This document shows, piece by piece, positions 1 through 5,601 of a stretch of 5,601 bases of DNA (within the stretch, counting starts at the first letter, position 1; each line of letters begins with the position of its first letter). The notes beneath the pieces were generated by a model. The model ran no database searches and was not told where the DNA came from. It was given only the letters and a program-made list of their open reading frames with translations. The position numbers were made by a program, and so were the translations under genes. Where the stretch lies: NCBI GenBank assembly GCA_002432545.1, contig DJFR01000260.1, forward strand, positions 1-5,601, written 5' to 3'. Origin of the DNA: Flammeovirgaceae bacterium UBA5867. Lineage in GTDB: Bacteria > Bacteroidota > Bacteroidia > Cytophagales > Cyclobacteriaceae.

Positions 1-67
1 TCAGTTTGACCGGTATAAACACATCGTCTAAGTTATTAAGCAGTTCCTCTAGCTTATCTTCTTTCAT
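1..67 (-). CDS. Start of a further small gene, cut by the window edge
   Basis: An open frame begins at ATG 67, 21 bases after the stop of the previous gene, and is still open at the left edge after 22 codons. An in-frame stop at 85-83 shows it is a separate gene. The visible N-terminus is MKEDKLEELLNNLDDVFIPV: an acidic amphipathic helix followed by a hydrophobic strand, with no signal peptide. It is probably cytoplasmic and in the same transcription unit. It could be the real immunity gene for the ART tip, a second immunity gene, or the next gene of a toxin island; too little is visible to choose. Confidence 0.55.
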   Translation of the reverse strand, partial: MKEDKLEELLNNLDDVFIPVKL

Positions 68-88
68 ATCTATTAACCCTGTCTATAT

Positions 89-469
89 TTAGGGAAGCTT
101 ATTCCCATTTTCATCATATCCGGGAGGCCACACCCCATAGGCATTTTTATAGTCTTCTGATGTTTGGGGTCGCCCCATGTTTCCGTAGAAAGTATTAGGA
201 TCTCTTTCCAGATTTTCCAACATCTTCTTTCGCTTCTCTGCCTCCTTTAATTTTTCCTCAGCAGTCATTGAAGTCTGACGTTCTTGCTCTCTTCTCTTTT
301 GAATTTGCAATCGCTTTTCTTCTACTCTGTGATAATCTTGGGGCGATAACACTTCAAAGATTTCATGCCACTCTTTTGATTGAGGAACTTCATCAATCAT
401 TGCTGCCAAAGTTTCAATAATCTCTTCCGTAAGAATTTCAGGTAATTGATTTTTTGTTATTCTGTTCAT
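89..469 (-). CDS. Small charged cytoplasmic protein, candidate immunity protein
   Basis: A 126-residue protein that I do not recognise. It has no signal peptide or membrane segment, so it should be cytoplasmic. Residues 10-45 look like two short acidic helices (ILTEEIIETLAAMIDEV, then a W-H-x-I-F stretch). Residues 46-90 form a very charged, probably coiled-coil helix rich in Glu, Lys, Arg and Gln. The tail (about 93-126) is non-helical, with aromatic and proline residues: NTFYGNMGRP and GVWPPGYDENGN. The ATG at 469 lies seven bases after the toxin stop, and no other start is in reach. Position directly after a polymorphic toxin is where immunity proteins usually sit, so neutralising the ART domain in the producing cell is the leading guess. 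The charged helix could equally suit a chaperone or adaptor. The function rests on context only. Confidence 0.8.
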   Translation of the reverse strand: MNRITKNQLPEILTEEIIETLAAMIDEVPQSKEWHEIFEVLSPQDYHRVEEKRLQIQKRREQERQTSMTAEEKLKEAEKRKKMLENLERDPNTFYGNMGRPQTSEDYKNAYGVWPPGYDENGNKLP

Positions 470-476
470 AGCGACA

Positions 477-3400
477 TTATAATTGAGTAAAATCGATATA
501 ATAAGCTTCTAGTCCGTGAATTTTTTGATGTACTCCGTTCTCCATTATTGGAATCGGCTCTGACACTTGTCTCAAGTTACCAGGATTTAAAACCACTTCT
601 TCTTGAATTTGAATTGCTATATCAGCATCACCATGCCGCGTTTTACCTAAATTACTTCCCCAATCTGATAAATCATCAATGTACACTCCGTCCTTAGAAA
701 TAATTCTTTGTATGACGGCTACATTATCGTCACCCTTTGCCCATTGTTTCGTCAACTCAACAAAACCCTCTGCGACAGACTGCGACTTCGATGTTGATAT
801 AAAACTTGGGTAGTCATGTAATTTTCCAGTACCATTGACAAACTCCTTTTCAAAACTAGATCTCTGGAATGTCTTACCACTAAAAACTCTACCCTTAAAA
901 ACTCTTCCATCTACTTTTCTCAATTCATCCAAGCATAATAATACATTGTTATACCCTTTCTCTGCGTACTCGCCTAAGTATGATTTATTATATCGCATCG
1001 GGATATTGATAAAATCGCCTTTTTTGGTGAAAGCTTGGAGAGAACCAAGTTGAATGTCGGTAGCATTTCCAGTCGGATACAGTTTGCCTGCATTTCTTAG
1101 CTCGTCTATTGTTGCTAATGAATATTTTATATCCGGGGTCAACTTCCAATAAGTTAACCAACCATATTTCCCTATAAATGCATCACTGCTCTTAACTGCT
1201 TTAATCAATGTGCTTGACTTGCCTACGTTGACCAAATCTTTATAACCTCTTGCCATTTCAGAGAAATCATAAACATCCATATCATTAATATACTTTAGTA
1301 CATCTGGGTGCGCTTCTCTAAGTATATTTTCTAAATCTCTTATTTGTTCGTTGGTCAAATACTGCTTTATCCTTGAATCACTCAGATAGCTCCGAAGATT
1401 TGGATAACTAGCCAGCCCCTTGCTTAGCTTCCAAGCTTTATATCCGCCAGCCTTTTCTATCTCATCCAAATGATTTGTGACATTTTCAAGTTCGGTAATG
1501 TCTTTACGAACTGTTTTTTCACCAGCGTTATCAAGAACGTTCCAACCCTCTACCAGCTTGGGATTCTTTTTTACAGCTTCACTAAATGCAGCACCTCCAA
1601 AGTCTTCTATAAAGTTATTAAGTTGAGTTTTCGAAAGGTCTTTCGTTATAGTTGCCAACTCCAAAACCTCATCAACCGAAGCCGCAGGTTTTTGCTTGCT
1701 ATATTTAAAGAATACATCAACCGCTGATGGATTCGAATTTATCAACTGCTTAAAGGCATCGCTCTCGTTAACTGCCTTTTCGAATGCCTGGACAAGCGAT
1801 TGATACTCTGCTTTACGTGCATAGCCAACGGCACTTAAAAATGTTTGCTTGTTTTGTATAGCACTAACAACTCCGCTAGAAAGTATATTTTCAAGATTTA
1901 GCTTTCCGACAATAGGAATAAAGGACGCGTATACCCTGTCTCTTGAAAGTGCAGTTACTATAAGCTTTTTATTATACAGCGTCTTAACCAGTGCAAATTC
2001 AGCACGCCTTAGTCCTTTCACTACAACCTTCAATTCAGCCGCAGTTACAGCCGTTACAACAACCGCAGTAGAGGCGATTGCTGCGTCCATGTAAAAGCCT
2101 TTGTCATACGCGTAGTATGCCTGCCATGAATCGAATATAAAGTCAAGTCCTACAAATGAACTAGCGAACGAAGCCGCATCGAGCACACGCATAAACTCTT
2201 GCGCGGTAACTACATTTATACCACCATAGAAAAAGTTATCCCCAGGAACGGTGTTCGGTAAATTAAAATGCGAGGCTCGGTCTGTCTTCCTTGTCCATAA
2301 CCAACGTGCATAGGTTGTGGCACTTTCAGCAGTAATCTTCGATTGTTTTACCTCGTCCGCAACTCTAACCTTTACCAGTTGTTCACCGCTCATAGCAGTT
2401 TCTACCATTGTAAAATATGCCGAGAGCGCGCCGTTAACATATTCATCGGTTGTTGCGTTTTGTTCCTGCAGAACGTCTGAATCTATATTGGCACCTGTCA
2501 AAAACGTTTCTGCTTTTTTCAGTTCTTCATACCGACCATCATCATTAATAACAATGTCATTGAAGTTCTCATAGCCGGTTGCATTCTTCTGTTTGTTTAC
2601 TTCATGTTGTATAAAGTCACCGTTCCATAAGAATAAGTACGCATATACATTATGTACTTTCGGTATAGACTTGAATGCCTGGTTGAAGGTTGATTTCCAG
2701 CTATTGCCAGCGATGGACAAAGCAGAGTTCATTCCTGTTTTCAAGTTTGAGGTAGTATATACCGCTGGCATAATTACAGCCGTGCCTTTACCCACCGTCA
2801 TGCCAAGCCAGTTGCTTCCCACACAAACCATCGGATAATAGGGCACCACCATGATGATGGCATTACTTTCCTTCGCGACTTTGGATTTGGCCGCTATACT
2901 TGCTGCAAAGGCTTCCCAATCACTTGAAGGCAATACAAACTTTATCTCTTTAAATACGACATATAGCTTGTAATCGCTCATGCCCGATTGAGCCAGCATC
3001 GCTACTTTATCGGGGAGAACTTCCTGGATAAATAAATCATCGCTGCTAAAATTCTCTGGCTTGTCAATGATCACATACCGGGAACCTTTCTGTTGTGCGG
3101 TGGTAGGCTGATCGATAAGAGTTGCAAAGTCTGCGACTTGTTTTTCATACTCTTTATCTCTTACAGACTTTGTGTTAGCTGCAATTGTCTCAATGTTCTG
3201 AGAGCAGTCTACAGTAGCAGCATTGTCCTCACCATCAATTACCGCTTTGGCTCCATTGATGATATTAATAATGGCTTGGTCTACATTTTTAACGGCATCT
3301 TTGGGTACTGATTTTGCACGCTTGCGTATATCTTCTCCTAGCGGCTCAATGTTTTCACCATAGAAATTCAACCGGTCGAATTTATAGCTATGCGTCTTAC

Positions 3401-3953
3401 CATCGTACTCAGCAACTTTTAACCGACTATAGAAATAGATCATCCTGTCGGAAAAGCCTTTGCTCTTCAAAGCTTCACTAATATCATTTAGCAACGCTCC
3501 AGTTTTACTCCAAATATTCCGAACAGTATTCTGTTGCTGGGTATATTTCTGAAGATCATTCCACTTGAATGTGTCACCTACCAATGTAGTATCGATAACA
3601 GTCTTAAACTTTACTACATAGTCGTTTATCACAATTACATAGAACCTGAGAGCATCCTTGCGGCTATTAAAGGCTTGCAGATTCTGGCTCATTCTTTTAA
3701 AATCATCTGAGGAAAGAATTTTCTCAGATGATCCCTGTTCTTCGATCCAGTTCTCAGTGTCAATGTTGATTACATAGTTATTGAGGGAAGCAAGACCTTT
3801 CTTTTCGTTGGCGCGATTTTGTTCTTCCTGAAGCAAAAGCTTTTTAACGGCTTGCTGAACTAAAGCTTTGTCTTGAAGTGAGTCAGTATAGTTAAAAGCT
3901 TGAGAAGTAATTCCCAGCAGGAGAACGAGTAGTATAGTGAACGTGTAACGCAT
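477..3953 (-). CDS. Secreted polymorphic toxin with C-terminal ADP-ribosyltransferase domain
   Basis: A 1158-residue protein. I start it at ATG 3953 because this puts a classic signal peptide at the N-terminus; the longer TTG start at 3968 overlaps the upstream stop and adds five residues before it. Residues 1-19 are the signal peptide. Residues 20-570 are mixed alpha/beta and I do not recognise them. Residues 591-639 are hydrophobic and may form membrane helices. Residues 650-960 are mostly helical, with a pretoxin-like element (NPKLVEGW at 797-804, GGYKAW at 836-841) that I associate with Bacteroidota toxins. Residues 965-1158 look like an ADP-ribosyltransferase, which transfers ADP-ribose from NAD+ to a target: an FT..GDFIN segment (975-983), an R-motif region (1016-1026), FISTS (1051-1055), and Q-E-E-V-V-L (1117-1122). 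The target is unknown. The tip is more AT-rich than the rest, which fits domain exchange. Upstream is the Fn3 gene (one-base gap); downstream is a small gene (seven-base gap). Confidence 0.85.
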   Translation of the reverse strand: MRYTFTILLVLLLGITSQAFNYTDSLQDKALVQQAVKKLLLQEEQNRANEKKGLASLNNYVINIDTENWIEEQGSSEKILSSDDFKRMSQNLQAFNSRKDALRFYVIVINDYVVKFKTVIDTTLVGDTFKWNDLQKYTQQQNTVRNIWSKTGALLNDISEALKSKGFSDRMIYFYSRLKVAEYDGKTHSYKFDRLNFYGENIEPLGEDIRKRAKSVPKDAVKNVDQAIINIINGAKAVIDGEDNAATVDCSQNIETIAANTKSVRDKEYEKQVADFATLIDQPTTAQQKGSRYVIIDKPENFSSDDLFIQEVLPDKVAMLAQSGMSDYKLYVVFKEIKFVLPSSDWEAFAASIAAKSKVAKESNAIIMVVPYYPMVCVGSNWLGMTVGKGTAVIMPAVYTTSNLKTGMNSALSIAGNSWKSTFNQAFKSIPKVHNVYAYLFLWNGDFIQHEVNKQKNATGYENFNDIVINDDGRYEELKKAETFLTGANIDSDVLQEQNATTDEYVNGALSAYFTMVETAMSGEQLVKVRVADEVKQSKITAESATTYARWLWTRKTDRASHFNLPNTVPGDNFFYGGINVVTAQEFMRVLDAASFASSFVGLDFIFDSWQAYYAYDKGFYMDAAIASTAVVVTAVTAAELKVVVKGLRRAEFALVKTLYNKKLIVTALSRDRVYASFIPIVGKLNLENILSSGVVSAIQNKQTFLSAVGYARKAEYQSLVQAFEKAVNESDAFKQLINSNPSAVDVFFKYSKQKPAASVDEVLELATITKDLSKTQLNNFIEDFGGAAFSEAVKKNPKLVEGWNVLDNAGEKTVRKDITELENVTNHLDEIEKAGGYKAWKLSKGLASYPNLRSYLSDSRIKQYLTNEQIRDLENILREAHPDVLKYINDMDVYDFSEMARGYKDLVNVGKSSTLIKAVKSSDAFIGKYGWLTYWKLTPDIKYSLATIDELRNAGKLYPTGNATDIQLGSLQAFTKKGDFINIPMRYNKSYLGEYAEKGYNNVLLCLDELRKVDGRVFKGRVFSGKTFQRSSFEKEFVNGTGKLHDYPSFISTSKSQSVAEGFVELTKQWAKGDDNVAVIQRIISKDGVYIDDLSDWGSNLGKTRHGDADIAIQIQEEVVLNPGNLRQVSEPIPIMENGVHQKIHGLEAYYIDFTQL
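480..1061 (-). other. ADP-ribosyltransferase toxin domain (R-S-E fold)
   Basis: Residues 965-1158 show the ART order of motifs. The entry segment is LQAFTKKGDFINIPMR (972-987), comparable to the YT..g..IN..LR element of ADP-ribosylating exotoxins. The first-strand region is GRVFKGRVFSG (1016-1026). The NAD-binding STS is at 1053-1055 in PSFISTSKSQSVAEGF (1049-1064). The last motif is Q1117-x-E1119 followed by VVLNPG. E1119 is the expected catalytic glutamate. The position that is normally Arg in a YRG-type first strand aligns by eye with Lys1020, and Arg residues lie at 1017 and 1022. The domain runs to the protein's C-terminus, as is usual for a polymorphic-toxin tip. Confidence 0.78.
879..908 (-). 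repeat. 15-base imperfect tandem duplication in the ART R-motif
   Basis: Two adjacent 15-base units (908-894 and 893-879, read on the minus strand) match at 12 of 15 positions: GGAAGAGTTTTTAAG and GGTAGAGTTTTTAGT. They encode GRVFK then GRVFS. Both lie in the strand where ART enzymes place their NAD-binding arginine, so each unit supplies one candidate Arg (1017 and 1022). Confidence 0.7.
2037..2183 (-). other. Hydrophobic segment between carrier and toxin parts
   Basis: Residues 591-639 of the toxin protein contain two hydrophobic stretches. The first runs from about 593 to 616 (AASFASSFVGLDFIF then WQAYYAY), and the second from about 624 to 639 (AAIASTAVVVTAVTAA). Both are flanked by charged residues, and a Lys/Arg-rich stretch follows (LKVVVKGLRR). 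They could be membrane-inserting helices that help the tip enter a target cell, or a buried hairpin. The sequence shows only the hydrophobicity; the role is inference. Confidence 0.55.
3702..3732 (-). repeat. Inverted repeat (hairpin) inside the toxin gene
   Basis: ATCATCTGAG (3702-3711) and CTCAGATGAT (3723-3732) are perfect 10-base inverted repeats separated by 11 bases. After one mismatched pair, the inner bases can add three more A-T pairs around a three-base loop. The element covers codons 74-84 of the toxin gene. It has no following T-run on the transcribed strand and lies in coding sequence, so it is not a normal terminator; it could be chance or an mRNA structure affecting toxin translation. 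Confidence 0.6.
3897..3953 (-). other. Sec signal peptide of the toxin protein
   Basis: Residues 1-19 begin with Met-Arg, continue with a hydrophobic core FTILLVLLLGI, and end in SQA before a polar stretch (FNYTDSLQ). This is the expected layout of a signal peptidase I substrate with cleavage after Ala19. There is no lipobox cysteine, so the product should be released to the periplasm or beyond rather than lipidated. Confidence 0.85.
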
Positions 3954-3954
3954 A

Positions 3955-5601
3955 TTATTTAAACACAAGGTTTTTCTTTAGAGTAGTTTCCACAAAGTCA
4001 GCAATAGTGGCTTTGAGAGCAGATACGATTTCATCATCTGATTTTTTGTTCGCCTTCTGTTGCTCAATGTATGCCTGTATATTTTGTCCATTGTAGGTTA
4101 ACTCGGCTGCCATATCTTTTATAGCCTGCTCGTTCTTTTTATCCTGGGCAACAAGTCTGATAACGTATGCTTTGTTAGTTTCCAGTTCAATCTTCTTATA
4201 GGCGTTTACTGTCGCGTTTTCATCACTGGCTATATCTTCACTCGTTTCAAAATATATATTTTCACCTGGCTCAACGGAAGGTATATTTGATGTGGCTACA
4301 TTATAGCGTGCATCTTGCTCAGCAAGCTCCTTATCAAGCTGGCTTTCTTTACTATCGCGTTGTTTTTGTAAATCTTTGATCTTTGAATCGCTGTAGTCTT
4401 TGCGAAGTGCTTTTAGTGCTTTCCTGAGCAGATCCACAGCAACATCGCTTACAACTATATTATTATTCGGAGACAACCCACCACCCGGCACTTTGGTAAC
4501 TTTCGTTTTATCGCCATCCTTCTGCACTACAAACTGATCACCGTTCTTATCCTGGATAATGATTGCCTTTTCAGGAGAGGCTAACAGAATCTGCGTTACT
4601 TCTGCATTGGTGGTTACATTGCCTTTGCTGTCGGTAATGTCGAGATAGCCTATACCTTCAGATGTAATGGTATCTATAGCTATGTCATACGAAATGATCT
4701 TATCATAGAATACCGTACCTTCCCATTCATCGCGATTCTGTTGCTGAATCTGTTCTTTGGCTTTCTGTTCAGCATTTACAGATTGCTGCACCAGCATTTC
4801 AGCTAAACCTTTCGATATATAGTCTACACGGCCATAGCCGACTACACGATTGTCGTCAATAAAAAGTCTGTCGAACTTTACGGCAAAATTCGCCCCGCCC
4901 AGGTAGTCAACACTCACTTTGCCCAGACCTCTATACCACCCGCCTCCAAGTGGAGTAACATCGAGCAGCATCATTTCCATATCATCAAGCTGTACGATGG
5001 TTCCCTTTATTATTGTATTCAGAGGCTTGCTTGCTTCGCCAAACGGTAAAGCTGAATTGTCACCGCATTGAGCAACCTTGTGAGGTGGTGTCCTGAACTT
5101 TACTACATCGGTATAGTTTCCAAAATATCCGTTCTTCTTTCCCTGTACACGGGTTTCGTATTCAGTGTCAGGTTCCAGATCAAAGAGTCTTACTTCTCCA
5201 TTTGTCTTACCCGCTTTTTCTAAATCTTCTTTGGTAATATTGGTTATAAACCATTCATATTCTTTGCCAGGCTTTCGATAGTATACTCTATAAGAATCAA
5301 ATTCGCCTTTGTCCCACCAGATACGTCCTTTGCGTTCACCTTCGCCTTCTGCCTGAAGGTTCTTGACAACGCCTATGCTCATATCCGGATCAGTGCTACC
5401 ATAGACAAATGTGCATACCTCTGAATAGCCGTTGTTTCTGAAAGCATCCTTACCATTACGATCTATAGCACGCACACGCCATACATAGGTCATATTCTCC
5501 AATAGTAACGGATCGGCAGGTGTATATACATATTGCGTAGTACTAAGCAGTGTCTTAAATACGGGCTGCGTACTAAGTGCTATATCATTCGGGTTTCTGC
5601 C
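3955..5601 (-). CDS. Fibronectin type III / TANFOR-like exported protein, 5'-truncated
   Basis: The frame is open to the window edge, so this is the C-terminal 548 residues of a larger protein; a TTG codon at 5502 lies inside it and is not a start. Numbering from the edge, residues 1-68 hold the end of one module with YVWRVRAIDRNG and NNGYSEV. A full Fn3 domain follows at about 77-172 (DLEPDTEYETRV, ending VVKFRTP). A single Cys-Gly pair at 179-180 opens a Gly-rich beta domain (about 198-263, with GGGWYRGLGKVSVDYLGG). Next come a charged helix (264-291), a small beta region with IIIQDKNGDQFVV, a Gly-rich linker near 371, a coiled-coil-like stretch (388-433) and a helical tail. This order matches, from memory, Bacteroidota proteins annotated as fibronectin type III or TANFOR. 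It is probably extracytoplasmic, but the N-terminal signal is outside the window. It ends one base before the toxin start, so it may be a scaffold or export partner of the toxin (inference). No Type IX sorting domain is visible at its end. Confidence 0.85.
   Translation of the reverse strand, partial: GRNPNDIALSTQPVFKTLLSTTQYVYTPADPLLLENMTYVWRVRAIDRNGKDAFRNNGYSEVCTFVYGSTDPDMSIGVVKNLQAEGEGERKGRIWWDKGEFDSYRVYYRKPGKEYEWFITNITKEDLEKAGKTNGEVRLFDLEPDTEYETRVQGKKNGYFGNYTDVVKFRTPPHKVAQCGDNSALPFGEASKPLNTIIKGTIVQLDDMEMMLLDVTPLGGGWYRGLGKVSVDYLGGANFAVKFDRLFIDDNRVVGYGRVDYISKGLAEMLVQQSVNAEQKAKEQIQQQNRDEWEGTVFYDKIISYDIAIDTITSEGIGYLDITDSKGNVTTNAEVTQILLASPEKAIIIQDKNGDQFVVQKDGDKTKVTKVPGGGLSPNNNIVVSDVAVDLLRKALKALRKDYSDSKIKDLQKQRDSKESQLDKELAEQDARYNVATSNIPSVEPGENIYFETSEDIASDENATVNAYKKIELETNKAYVIRLVAQDKKNEQAIKDMAAELTYNGQNIQAYIEQQKANKKSDDEIVSALKATIADFVETTLKKNLVFK

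Noticed and set aside
70..560. Internal Bacteroidota promoter (TAnnTTTG with upstream TTTG) before either small gene
   Set aside because: No match to the -7 element was found on the minus strand within reach of either start; co-transcription from upstream is simpler.
835..3311. Several plus-strand open frames of 72-85 codons (835-1053, 1470-1727, 1849-2094, 2317-2574, 2593-2838, 3093-3311)
   Set aside because: All lie antisense inside the long toxin gene, look compositionally like reverse-strand shadows (Ser/Thr/Phe-rich), and show no recognisable domain.
3702..3732. Rho-independent terminator
   Set aside because: The hairpin is inside the toxin gene, well after its start, and no U-run follows in the transcribed direction.
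3954..3968. TTG start at 3968 for the toxin gene
   Set aside because: It overlaps the upstream stop and puts five extra residues ahead of a complete signal peptide that begins at ATG 3953.
3955..4100. Type IX secretion C-terminal sorting domain at the end of the Fn3 protein
   Set aside because: The last 80 or so residues are helical and charged, without the beta-rich Gly and terminal Lys-Val pattern of such domains.
5500..5502. TTG at 5502 as the start of the Fn3 protein
   Set aside because: The frame continues open to the window edge with Fn3-like sequence (QPVFKT, YVYTPADPLLLENM), so the codon is internal.

Overview
The window is one compact, single-direction gene cluster with every gene on the minus strand. 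It most likely comes from a Bacteroidota genome. Three things point that way: fairly AT-rich coding sequence, no clear Shine-Dalgarno sequences before the starts, and a large fibronectin-type protein whose segments (a WRVRA-type strand, an NNGYSEV loop, then Cys-Gly, then a Gly-rich beta domain) match a family I know from that phylum. No tRNA, rRNA, CRISPR array, insertion sequence or terminator is visible, and no gap between genes exceeds about 21 bases.

In transcription order (right to left), the layout is as follows. (1) 5601-3955 is the C-terminal 548 residues of a fibronectin type III / TANFOR-like surface or secretion-associated protein; its start lies beyond the window. (2) 3953-477 is a 1158-residue protein starting one base after the previous stop. 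It has a Sec signal peptide, a large N-terminal region of unknown function, a hydrophobic alpha-helical segment, a long helical pretoxin-like region, and a C-terminal domain of about 195 residues that reads as an ADP-ribosyltransferase (FIN/mR segment, STS motif, Q-x-E motif). (3) 469-89 is a small, cytoplasmic, highly charged 126-residue protein starting seven bases after the toxin stop, a positional candidate for the immunity protein. (4) 67-1 is the first 22 codons of a further small gene running off the left edge, a second immunity candidate.

Taken together this looks like a Bacteroidota polymorphic-toxin cassette: an exported Fn3 partner, a Sec-exported toxin carrier with an exchangeable ART tip, and one or two downstream protective genes. 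The stop/start spacing suggests tight co-expression. Base composition supports a modular tip: sampled blocks in the ART part are about 32-40% GC, against about 43-53% in the upstream gene and the N-terminal half of the toxin gene. How the toxin crosses the outer membrane is not evident, because neither gene shows a recognisable Type IX C-terminal sorting domain. That gap, and an ART active site with an odd arginine region and a Gln-x-Glu motif, are the most interesting parts of the window.
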